40,780 bases of DNA from a virus, in the IMG/VR virus record IMGVR_UViG_3300044625_000658, positions 1-40,780 of that record, one strand, 5' to 3'. Made by a program: the position numbers and the translations under genes. Position 1 is the first letter of the stretch; every line of letters begins with the position of its first letter. Positions 10,301 to 18,800 of this stretch are shown one piece after another. The notes under the pieces were generated by a model. That model was given only the letters and a program-made list of their open reading frames with translations, was not told the DNA's origin and made no database searches.

Positions 10301-10862
10301 TTACAGCACCATCTTCAGCAAGTACATTTGTTCCTACACCATAAGAAGGGAACATTTGTTCTGGTTGATATACAACATCTTCGGGTCTAATGTATTGACG
10401 ATTAATGGGTTGTACAGGAACAGACTCTGCAGCCTGAGCTTGTACACCTGTCAGCTCCTTATTTTGTCTAGCTTTTCTAACAGCTTGTCTCTGACCCTTA
10501 ATCATTGATGCTCCTTGAATAACATCCAATGCAGGCTCTATGTATGAAGTAGCACCTACACCCTTGGCACCACCTACAGCAGACTTACTTTTCAACGCAG
10601 AACCTGGAACATTAACAGGTTTCATCATTGCATCGATGTCAGGAGCTTGGGCAAGGGGAAAGTCAGTCATCAACTGTTGACTCATCTCTCTTCCACTAGG
10701 AAGAGTTCTTGTACCTACCTGAGCTTTATCCACCTTATTTTCACGCATGGCTTTTTTAAATTCTTTACCATGAGCTTTCATAAATGATGCTTCATCAGGG
10801 AACTTCTTGTAGAATTCCTTCTCAGACTTAACACCAGCGATTTTGAGCATTTGTGCTTTCAT
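7341..10862 (-). CDS. Putative ejected virion protein with glycine zipper and peptidoglycan-binding domain
   Basis: Start chosen at the ATG at 10862, one base after the previous stop; a TTG 18 bp upstream in frame is also possible but overlaps that stop. The protein is 1173 residues. Around residues 245-295 is a glycine zipper (repeated GxxxG, as in GGGIGQAAGMAIGGPVGGMI), typical of proteins that insert in or line membranes. Around 835-890 is a peptidoglycan-binding-domain-like segment: AFQKAYNREAKKLG followed by VDGDLGQQT. The C-terminal 200 residues are Gln/Asn-rich and helical. Motifs of the form (V/L)PKAQxG occur three times (about residues 50, 350 and 805), twice after (R)GG or RG. Together these suggest a capsid-borne protein that is ejected and helps the DNA cross the envelope. 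No lytic catalytic residues were identified, so binding rather than cleavage of the wall is inferred. Confidence 0.85.
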   Translation of the reverse strand: MKAQMLKIAGVKSEKEFYKKFPDEASFMKAHGKEFKKAMRENKVDKAQVGTRTLPSGREMSQQLMTDFPLAQAPDIDAMMKPVNVPGSALKSKSAVGGAKGVGATSYIEPALDVIQGASMIKGQRQAVRKARQNKELTGVQAQAAESVPVQPINRQYIRPEDVVYQPEQMFPSYGVGTNVLAEDGAVINQIGGNPTEIMNTFAPNTIYSDMGYEPLSDSSKVKQFKAGGGLKAALNDGNFGQFMGGGGGDFLQTIGGAITGEPDAGSKIGGGIGQAAGMAIGGPVGGMIGKFAGTLIGDMVDTSEKQIREYNKQSSENMGRIAASQAGVQFQDMFGLRRGGFVPKAQNGNPAPQGVCSVFGVPVMGPGKGSSEVVVPGVRPEEVYNKYYAATTKEQKKKLEPIYKTLVSEGKIPSTLNFADYIAAQNEADAINDFFTKDYWSEKFFDPANPTVPKADLVSQVPTRVQFYRAMVPNIGRKEAGRRNLEALDILNLMPVEERKALIGRGYRAPQQENGGQTSEYEWVSHTWQPQKIAFFGEHKLTDLLRPPKDADMLRAGGEIRNLRDNFISEDEKLLTNMALGGQLETTWGGYAEPISHNPYMPSTGQTVMFRGQSHDESDGKGRTGIGVKYGAPDSYTDYAEYGTKTDADVEVERNEPAVELPNGDGENSMVVYGNLKIPNQFLSEIGDPKAKGKKFKTYVKDLAKKEQRQNKIIDKSSEKLDNLDPNSPFDMLKFNSLAANIKGANMKLKQYADFKTNAAAVQNAINDTAEEMGLNADSLAKGKVMQAKRGANVPKAQVGRRLTRLEALGYVPKGQAQDPTTKLFGGVTIQDVEALKRRNPWYDWAGFDPSSDADVRAFQKAYNREAKKLGVKSDIQVDGDLGQQTVSAKALYDEDKLGPLDLGKAYKGFPELKPVVPRLTGPAPNILKTVTPPVKKNDTALINSLLGQAMQYLRPTDIEQLDPNQLIGEMFALSQNQVEPVWAQKLQPRLATPIDISLQDILNENRATLRRQQQMVGYNPAAQSAFAAQEYGANQRVLGEQFRLNQAEKQRVYEQNRNLLNQYDLTNLGILDKQYERQAKAESITDATKLAALNSMASKIAQNKLDNRTLQVYENLYNYRYDPNFRAQNFQLAQFSIPTVGSTSTSSSKTAKSGKKVEERNSSIVKALKNI

Positions 10863-10863
10863 A

Positions 10864-13800
10864 TTATTTGTATTTTTCAAGCCATTTACCAGACTTGGCT
10901 TTTGGTTTATTATAGTTGGTAAAATTAAGTAAGTTGTCTAGTTTTTCCAAGGGATACTCGTCAGCTCTATTTACACTTTTGCCATCCTCTGCTCTAAAAT
11001 GTTCTCTTGGATATTCCACCACCTTGGTTCCATCAAATGTATAGTTCTTACCAGGATACATCATTTTAGTATCTCCTGTATCAGACACTCCAAGCAAGGG
11101 TTCTAACACCCCTTCCATGGTGATTTTGTTAGAGCTAATTTCAACAGGCTTTCCCCAGTTCTGAGGATTCCAATAGCCCTCATTATCTTTCACAATCTCA
11201 CCGCCTTCTTCTTTCTTTTGTTTTCTATTTTTAAGTGCTTCTATAACACGTCTGTTTCTATCCTTAAGTCTTTGAGATAAGGCTAACTCTTCAGCTGTTG
11301 GTACTGGTGGAGGAAGACGTTTAATAAGTGCATCTTCCATACTTATAACTCCTGTTTCATCCATTAAAATTGGTTTAAGACGTTCAGGAAGTTCTTCTCC
11401 AACAACATTTCTTCCTAATGCTCCAACATTAATTACATTTCCAGGATATGGTGGTGGAATAGGACCCCTAACTACAGATGTTGTTGATATAGGTTTAGAA
11501 AATTTTACAGGCTTATACCCTCTTAACCAATCTCTTTTATAAATATTAAAGTTTGCAAGTTCTCTATCAAATACTGAAGGATTTAAAACACCAATTCCTC
11601 CAGGAGCATTTGATGGATAAAATCCCTCACCCTTAAATACAAATCCAGATTGGGCTGGTGAAAACACTCCTGTACCACTCTGTGTTGTTTCTATCAAGTA
11701 TTTAGCTTCTGGAGAATTTACATCATAAAATAAATTACCTCTTTGAAAATAAGGGGCTTTTATATTCATAGCCCCAGACATATTTGGTGTTCCTTTTTCA
11801 ATAGCAGAATAGTAATCAAGAACTTGTTGTAAATTTTTATTAGGATCAGTAATAATGTTTTCACCAGCACCTCTTACAAGTCCTGTTCTTTCTAAGTCTT
11901 CAAACGCTTTTTCACCTACTTGTCTATAATTTAATGTAGACTTTGGTTTAAATGCCCAAGGATTTATTTTGTATGCATTTCTAAGAGGAGTTTGTGTTGT
12001 GAGATATTCACTAGCTGCAACAGCACCTCTACCAACTAATGGAGCAAGGCTAAGAGCTCCTTCAACAGCTAATGGTGTCTCCCAACTCCTAGCAAACTTT
12101 TCAGCTTTAGCAGCTGATGTATATGGTATTGATTGACCTTCTAAGGTAAGTTCAGGATTTGTATTAATGATATTTCCTTTACTATCTAATCTTAAATGAG
12201 GTTTGTCAGCAATATATTCTTTATTTAATCTTCTTCTTCTCTCATCAGCCTGAACTTGTTCACTATAATTACGTTGTTTAGCAGGACCTATTTTAGGCAT
12301 AGCTTCGTAACGCGCCCTAGCAGCCTGTTTCTGTTTTGCAGCTTCTACTTCTTTTCTAAGCTGATCCTGACGAGCAACCTCTCCCTGTGTAGGAACTCCA
12401 GATTGTGTAGCCAAATCTCCCATCATAGGACCAGTGGAATATCTTTGTGTAAGAAATCCTGTCTGAGCCTGAGGAACCTCATCATCAAACTTATCCAACC
12501 ATCCTCCGTTCCTACTAATAGTCTTAGGTTTCCAATCTAGCCCTTGTTGATAGAAAGCCATTTCTGCTCCATTCTGAGCACTAGGAAGAGTTTTCTTAGC
12601 ATAAGGACCTTCTGAAGGAGCAGCTCCAGCTGTTCTTGCATACATGAATCCTACAGAACCAGGAAGACTTCCTCCCATGGCGTACATAGGAACAGTCTGA
12701 TCAGCACCAGCCATAGGAGGCATTAAGTTACCGCCATCTCTATAGTCTTCTTGACCCATTGAAATACCAGAAGGCTGAAAACGAACTTCTGGAGCATTCG
12801 CTTCTTTGATCCATTCCTTAACCTTTTTTCTAGATTCCTTACCAGACATTTTCTTAAAGTTCTTTAAATAGGACTTAGATATCTGTTTCATCTCTCTTTC
12901 TGTAATAGGATTCTCAAAGTATTCTTTATAAAAAGGATTTGACCTAAGAGACTCATCTTCATTTATATTTCTTAAGTCTATAAATGGATTTTGATTAGCA
13001 AATTCTGTAATAGGTTGATTGTGAACACCTGTCAGTCTAGAAGCTTCCTTGAAATATTTGCTGTTCAGTCTAGGATTTATTTCTTGTCTCATAAACTGTT
13101 TAGCACTTCTAAATGCATCATCTTTATCCTGACCTTGTAACATGTAATATTTATACATGTCAGCTAGAACATTTTTCTTAAGACCTTTTTTAGATTGACC
13201 ACTTCTAAGATTAGGGTATTCTTCACTAAAAGCAGGGTCCATTATAAATCTATCAATATTCCAATGTTTTTCACCTTCAAAAGGAACAGCTGATGGTAAA
13301 CTATCAACACTACCTACACTACCTATAGCACCAGCATAATTAGAAATAAAGTTCACCTCATTAGGATAAAGAGGAGCTTCAACACCTTTTCTTATTTGTC
13401 TATTAGTTTTAAAAGGTGTCACTGTTTTAGTAAGTTGATAATTACCTGATGCACTAGGAGTATGTCTTAAAACCTTTTCTTTATTTGATACAACTACTTC
13501 TGGCAGAATCATTTCTGTTTCACTAGCCTGATTAGATTTCCCACCATCTTGATACTTATCTAGCCATCCACCTTGTTTATAAATACCAATGCCAGAACTA
13601 CCATAAATTCCATATTTATCTAAAAGATATTTGTTTCTATGTTTTATGTATTCTTCTTTTAGTTTCGGTTCAACTATTTTATGAGCTTCATACTCTATAT
13701 CTCCTTCTGTTTTATAAGGGTCATTTCCTGTAACATAATCAATTAAGTCATTTCCTATCCATCTTCCAATTTGATTAACTCTACCTTTTTCCTTAAACAT

Positions 13801-14448
13801 ATTATGATGAGCTAACTCTGCCAGATAGTTTTTAATATCATCAGCATAAATTGTATTGTCCCAGTAGTGTCCTTTTGCTTTAGGTAAAGAAAAAAAACTT
13901 AGTGGATTGTTCTTTTTGTATTCTTTTTGTGACTTTACTTCAGGAAATCCATATTGTTTACCAAGTTGATCAAATGCATATCTTGCTGAACTTCCGCCAG
14001 TAGTGCCAATTGTTTTGTCTAAAAAATTTAAAACTGATTCTGGTTTTACCACCACCTCAGGAAGTTCCATTTTAGAAGAAACAAGAGTCCCTGTTTTATC
14101 TAAATATCCTATTCCTTCTTCATAAAGATCTTTATACTCTTTACTTCCTCTATCAAAGCATTTACCATCAATATTTACAAATCCTGGAGGACATACTTTT
14201 TCTCCTTTTTGAGCATGTAATAGCTCACCACCATTCTTCCAAGCCCCACCCCATGCAGGATTGAAATTAAATCCTTTGTCTGTGAGTCCTCCCATTGTTC
14301 CCTCAATACCATTCTCAGCCTTGTAGGGTTCAGCACCTCCAGCAATAGCACCAAAGAATCTCCTTTGCTTATCTGTAAGAGGCTGTCCGTGCACTTCCTT
14401 ATCGTGCAGAATTTCTCTAGCTTTAGCCTTGGTGAGTTTCTTTGCCAT
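10864..14448 (-). CDS. Large multidomain virion protein (MAKKLTKAKAREILHD family), 1194 aa
   Basis: The N-terminus MAKKLTKAKAREILHDKEVH plus PLTDKQRRFFGAIAGG is a conserved opening I recognise from uncultured Bacteroidota phage proteins; its function is unknown. About residues 110-280 form a domain with AELAHH (near 211) and EYEAH (near 253). This resembles the active-site helix and downstream ligand of a zinc metallopeptidase, but the first His of HExxH is Ala. About 790-1010 form another domain (YRQVGEKAFEDLE, PYFQRGNLFY, RDWLRGY) found in other phage virion proteins; an ADP-ribosyltransferase-like fold is possible but unproven. The C-terminal 100 residues (GYWNPQNWGKPVEISS, TNYNKPKAKSG) form a conserved tail. 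The motif GGWLDK(Y/F) occurs near 293 and 649 and ends as SGKWLEKYK at the C-terminus. AQxG motifs lie near 79, 626 and 659. It is probably capsid cargo or ejected with its neighbour. Confidence 0.85.
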   Translation of the reverse strand: MAKKLTKAKAREILHDKEVHGQPLTDKQRRFFGAIAGGAEPYKAENGIEGTMGGLTDKGFNFNPAWGGAWKNGGELLHAQKGEKVCPPGFVNIDGKCFDRGSKEYKDLYEEGIGYLDKTGTLVSSKMELPEVVVKPESVLNFLDKTIGTTGGSSARYAFDQLGKQYGFPEVKSQKEYKKNNPLSFFSLPKAKGHYWDNTIYADDIKNYLAELAHHNMFKEKGRVNQIGRWIGNDLIDYVTGNDPYKTEGDIEYEAHKIVEPKLKEEYIKHRNKYLLDKYGIYGSSGIGIYKQGGWLDKYQDGGKSNQASETEMILPEVVVSNKEKVLRHTPSASGNYQLTKTVTPFKTNRQIRKGVEAPLYPNEVNFISNYAGAIGSVGSVDSLPSAVPFEGEKHWNIDRFIMDPAFSEEYPNLRSGQSKKGLKKNVLADMYKYYMLQGQDKDDAFRSAKQFMRQEINPRLNSKYFKEASRLTGVHNQPITEFANQNPFIDLRNINEDESLRSNPFYKEYFENPITEREMKQISKSYLKNFKKMSGKESRKKVKEWIKEANAPEVRFQPSGISMGQEDYRDGGNLMPPMAGADQTVPMYAMGGSLPGSVGFMYARTAGAAPSEGPYAKKTLPSAQNGAEMAFYQQGLDWKPKTISRNGGWLDKFDDEVPQAQTGFLTQRYSTGPMMGDLATQSGVPTQGEVARQDQLRKEVEAAKQKQAARARYEAMPKIGPAKQRNYSEQVQADERRRRLNKEYIADKPHLRLDSKGNIINTNPELTLEGQSIPYTSAAKAEKFARSWETPLAVEGALSLAPLVGRGAVAASEYLTTQTPLRNAYKINPWAFKPKSTLNYRQVGEKAFEDLERTGLVRGAGENIITDPNKNLQQVLDYYSAIEKGTPNMSGAMNIKAPYFQRGNLFYDVNSPEAKYLIETTQSGTGVFSPAQSGFVFKGEGFYPSNAPGGIGVLNPSVFDRELANFNIYKRDWLRGYKPVKFSKPISTTSVVRGPIPPPYPGNVINVGALGRNVVGEELPERLKPILMDETGVISMEDALIKRLPPPVPTAEELALSQRLKDRNRRVIEALKNRKQKKEEGGEIVKDNEGYWNPQNWGKPVEISSNKITMEGVLEPLLGVSDTGDTKMMYPGKNYTFDGTKVVEYPREHFRAEDGKSVNRADEYPLEKLDNLLNFTNYNKPKAKSGKWLEKYK

Positions 14449-14451
14449 TAT

Positions 14452-14973
14452 TTATACAGTTACGTGTTTCCAGTTTCTATTTTTTATAACGTGTCCAATT
14501 AATGCAAAACTTACATTATATTCTTTAGCCAATTGTTGCAATGTATATTTTCTAGGTATATACTTTTTTCTTATTTCAACTACTTGATCTTCAGTAAGTT
14601 TTGAAAAATAATGAGAACTACCCTTTGACTTGTTTCCTCTTCCTTCTCTAATCATTTGTTGAGAATTCATTTTCAAAGTACCCCATTGTAAGTTATCTGC
14701 TTTGTTGTTTCTTCTATCATTATCTAAATGCATTACAATTGGGTGATCTTGAAGGTTTTCACAAAATACTTCAGCCACAAGTCTATGTACTTTCTTTGCC
14801 CATTTTTTACCATCTATGTGTACTTCTACTAAATTGTAATTAATATTAGAAGGACACTTAATATACTCTCTTAGAACTTTACCTTTATTCCTTCCACTAG
14901 CAGATCTAATCCTACCAAGATTACTTGCTTCGTATAAGTTATTAAGACTTGGTATAGATTTCCAAATTTCCAT
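14452..14973 (-). CDS. Free-standing HNH homing endonuclease (NUMOD4-HNH-HTH)
   Basis: A 173-residue protein with three modules. Residues 1-40 match NUMOD4 (EIWKSIPSLNNLYEASNLGR followed by RIRS). Residues 60-105 match the HNH nuclease fold: HRLVAEVF, then MHLDNDRRNNKADNLQW, with the His and Asn of the beta-beta-alpha-metal site. Residues about 122-173 form a DNA-binding helix-turn-helix (LTEDQVVEIRKKY, then LQQLAKEYNVSFALIGHVI). The family cuts specific DNA sites and spreads its own gene into alleles that lack it. It sits between two virion genes with a 6-bp gap upstream and a 3-bp gap downstream and breaks neither, so it is a free-standing intergenic insertion. It has no evident role in virion assembly. 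Confidence 0.92.
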   Translation of the reverse strand: MEIWKSIPSLNNLYEASNLGRIRSASGRNKGKVLREYIKCPSNINYNLVEVHIDGKKWAKKVHRLVAEVFCENLQDHPIVMHLDNDRRNNKADNLQWGTLKMNSQQMIREGRGNKSKGSSHYFSKLTEDQVVEIRKKYIPRKYTLQQLAKEYNVSFALIGHVIKNRNWKHVTV

Positions 14974-14979
14974 AATCTT

Positions 14980-15849
14980 TTATTTATAGCTGACCTGGGC
15001 AGGGGTAACAATAAACTGGCTGACAAGATGAGCATCAAAACGATTGTCAAGGATGTGCCTCACCTTCAATTCTTTGGCTCTCAGAGGTTCTTTTTTAAAG
15101 GATCTCTTGCCATAATCCATATTAGCCTGGTTTACAATCTTGTCTATAGACAGAGATTCACAGGTGGTTAGAAACAGAGGTTCTGACTTGCTCTTAACCA
15201 AAGACCAGAATGTGTTATACTGATAGAAATTATCACTCTTGGTGTAGGTGATAGTCTTACTTTCAGTGTTGTAAATAGGATAGGTCAGGTATTTACTCAG
15301 GTTGTTGAGAGGTTTGGGAACCAGCTCAAGTACACCTGTAGATTGCTGACCATTGTACAGAACAGCCTTGTTGAACCATCTATCGTCTGTTTCAATTCTA
15401 GCATTATCATTCCACACACCAGTGGTGGATGCAAAGTATTTGTAAGCCTTTGTATAGTCCTTTACATTCTGAAGAATCTCATCGTTATATTGATAAGCAA
15501 ACGGATATTCTATAATGTAAGGTTCAATATTTCCGTAATAGTAATTGTATATTTCTGGGTTGGTCAGATGTCTCCACAGACACGCATTTCTAGATATGGT
15601 GAATGTTGAGTTGGTTATTTGGTTGGGTGAAATAAATACATTTACAGAAAATGACCTACTAGTTTTGCATTTTCCTGTAGACTGAATAGTAATCACATTA
15701 ACAGCATCGTCCACTGTATAAACCACCCCATCAATAAGCTCTTGCAAAGTGACACCCGTAGCAAGAACATTCCCACGATCATCAGTGATGGTGAAAGGTC
15801 CCACTCTAGGGGAGGCTTTTGTAAGCTTTATGATTATTGTTTTAGACAT
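14980..15849 (-). CDS. Tail-associated protein with N-terminal beta domain, 289 aa
   Basis: The first 75 residues form a beta-rich domain: IIIKLTKASPRVGPFTI, DDRGNV, then STGKCKTSRSF. A related domain starts the 218-residue protein at 25120-25776 (shared pattern: hydrophobic strand, T.A....GPF, D..G, ending S.G.C). The remaining 210 residues are aromatic-rich (Tyr/Trp/Phe) and mixed alpha/beta; function is not recognised. It follows the 1889-residue tail-barrel gene by 11 bp, so a tail tip, plug or fibre-anchoring role is plausible. No signal peptide, membrane span or enzyme motif is visible. Confidence 0.85.
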   Translation of the reverse strand: MSKTIIIKLTKASPRVGPFTITDDRGNVLATGVTLQELIDGVVYTVDDAVNVITIQSTGKCKTSRSFSVNVFISPNQITNSTFTISRNACLWRHLTNPEIYNYYYGNIEPYIIEYPFAYQYNDEILQNVKDYTKAYKYFASTTGVWNDNARIETDDRWFNKAVLYNGQQSTGVLELVPKPLNNLSKYLTYPIYNTESKTITYTKSDNFYQYNTFWSLVKSKSEPLFLTTCESLSIDKIVNQANMDYGKRSFKKEPLRAKELKVRHILDNRFDAHLVSQFIVTPAQVSYK

Positions 15850-15860
15850 CTAATTATCGT

Positions 15861-18800
15861 TTAACAAGGACCCATTACAGTGATGATACCAGTTCCACCA
15901 GTGATTCCAAGAGTTCCAGTGTTAGCACATATGTTTTGAGTGCTTACATAAGTTCCAGAAAGCGGTGTTCCTGTTCCACAATCCTCCCACTCAATGCTTA
16001 TAGACTCAACAGGCTGAATCTGGTACGTTGTACAGTTTGTACCAAAAGCTGTTGTGGTGGTAGTCGTAGTGCTTGTACTAGTAGTTGTTGTAGTGGTTGT
16101 TTGTCCAGGGCACAGGCAAGTTCCAGAAATACCAAGATCCAGAAGATTTGCACTGTATGGCTGATAGATATTGAAGCAAACAACAGCTCCAGAAGCCCCG
16201 CCACCTGCTATATAGTTTCCATTACAATCGAAGTAGAAATATCCAGCATCATCTGTTATCTCAGCATCATGACACTCACAAGCAATCGTGGTAGTAGTTG
16301 TGGTGGTGCTTGATGTGCTACTTGTTGTTGTAGTGGTAGTGATTTCCTCACAAGCTGTTCCAACTAGGTCACATCCTGTATAAGCAGTTGTGGTTGTGGA
16401 AGTTGTGGTGGTGATACATGTACCCGCAATCAGGTTAACAATCAATGCTCTGTCAGCGTAATAAATTCTATCATTACATACACACACCTGCTGGGTTTCA
16501 TCATCCAGGATGGTCACTGCAGGATGTAACACATTGTTGCAATCATAGAAGTCGTATTGCTGTGTAAACCCTGTGAAGTTGCTCACCTCATAAGTGTTAC
16601 ATGTACACACAAATGCTGTTGTTGTTGTAGTGGTGGTAGTAGAACCAGGCTCACCAACAAGTGCTTCAAGTGTTGTACAACAATCGTTCAATCCAGAATA
16701 GAAGAAGTTGTTTTCAGCAATATACCAGTTAGGAATGTAGCTATGGAAACTAATCCAACTCTTGGTGTTGAAGTTGAATGAAAGGGTCCAGCTTCTGTTA
16801 CAGAAATATGCCTCATCTGTCAGATAAACCACCTCACGAGTGACAATTGGAGGTACAGTGGTTGTTGTAGAAGTTGTTCCAGGAATAGATGTTGTACTAG
16901 TGCTACTTGTAGAAGAAGATGTAGTGCTAGTTGAGTTTTGTGGGTACACATTATCAATGTAGAACTCCTGTGTTATAGGATCATACTTAATATCTGTTCT
17001 CTTTGGTGTATAGTCAAGCTTGGTGATGATCACTCTGTCATACTTAGAGTCGTACACACCATGTAGTCCTAATCCATCAAAGTGGTTATCTACATTTACA
17101 TTAGGGAAATATCTCAGGATTTCAAAAGCCAGATGGTCTGTAAAGAACCTGTTCATTCCAGATCCAAAAGCAGACATATCAACCGCTTCGTTTCCACTAA
17201 TCAAAAATATCTGTCCTCTTTTAGCATCAACCGTCACTTGTCCCTGAGGGATTTTCAGAAGCATCTTGTGCTGACATCCTACATATCCAAGATCAGTTTC
17301 TGCAAAGTCAACAGGAGGGGAAGATCTAAATAGAAGATCATTACCCAGATATGCAGCTTGTGGATTGCTTGTATTGATAGTGAGCATGGTGTTATACAGC
17401 AAGCTCTTGTTCTCAAATCTAGCCAACACAGCCTTGTTCTGAATACCATCAAGACTTACCAGCTTTCCAAAGTTCTGAGGAAAGTCAAAATAAGATAATG
17501 GTTTGTAAATCAACCAGTTATTAGCTCTGTTGTCTGGATCTGTCTCTTGTGTATCAGAATAGATTGCTCTGAAAGGATAGTTTGTGTAACAGATGTTACT
17601 CCAGTCATTAGGCAGATGCGTGAACACATTCTCCTTATTCTGCTTAGAATAAGTTACATTATAATAGTAGGTGTTGTCATTAGCAATAGACACATTAGAC
17701 TCTTGCACCCAATCATCAGGAATACTATTACTTACATGCGGCCAGAAGTCCCCTTCTTCTGTATTAAACGCTTGACGCAAATCCACATTATAAGAAGACT
17801 CACAATAGAAGTATGGAATACCATAAGCAAAAAGGTACATCTTCCCATCGTAATAAGTTCTTCCAGGAGCATCTTCAGGAGTCTGAGAATTAGGACAATC
17901 AAGGTTGTGAGCCTTGAATGATATGAAGTTTTTCAATATAACACCAGCAGCCTCAACATTACTAAGAACAGATCTTGCTGAGAACCAATACTTTGGATAG
18001 GCTACATTACCAATCTCATCGTAGAAAATGTCACTATCATCAGGAGCACCTACACGATTGTCAAAGAAGAATGGGAGCTTGGTCTTGAATGCAAACTTGC
18101 TGATGAATGTATCTCCACCAAATATAGTTTCATATGTTGTGGCAGTTACAGGAGTGATATCTCTTTGGAACCCTGTATCAATTGTGTTGTATGAGTAGAT
18201 CTGTCCATACTGACCTACAGAAAGGTTCTTGATAGAAGCGTAATAAGATACAACATTTATTGGAACATTCTTTCCAGGAGCATTACAATCTGCAGCAGGA
18301 TTTGATCCATCCCCAAGAGCAAATCTAGAGTTGTCAACCAGTCCTGTTCCAGACAAGCTTGGCGTATCGCTTGGGAAAAGAAGGGGATCTATAGGCCCTG
18401 TGAAAGATAATGTAGATGAACTAGTTAATGCAATTGTTGTATTAGAGATATTTGCAACAGCTACAGGTGTAGTGAAAGAGTTCACTGTAACACACCCAAC
18501 AGAAGCAATTGTTACAAATGTTCCAATTCCTGTAATAATATCAGTGTAATATACTAAAGATGGAACAAACCCACCAGTTTTACATAGCTCGTATACACCG
18601 TAGCTCTTTGTAGTAGTGATGTTTCTCTCAGAAGTCTTTAGATATACAGAAGACTCTCTTTGGAAGTTGTTGATAGGATCTTCGCCACTTCCAACACTTT
18701 GTACACCAGGAATCAGGTATTGAGCAATATCAAGAGGTCTTTGCTTGATTCCCAAGTTGTTAGCAATAGGTGCACTGTAATCATAGCTAGCTATCGAGTT

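Noticed and set aside
10863-10880. TTG start for the 1173-aa protein at 10880
   Set aside because: It would overlap the preceding stop by 17 bp, while an ATG at 10862 fits directly after it.
15861-16932. Diversity-generating retroelement target in the tail-barrel C-terminus
   Set aside because: No template repeat or reverse transcriptase is visible in the window; the repeats are simple Thr-coding triplets.
16051-16932. CRISPR array suggested by recurring repeats
   Set aside because: The repeats are short, imperfect triplets in frame with a gene, with coding spacers of unequal length.
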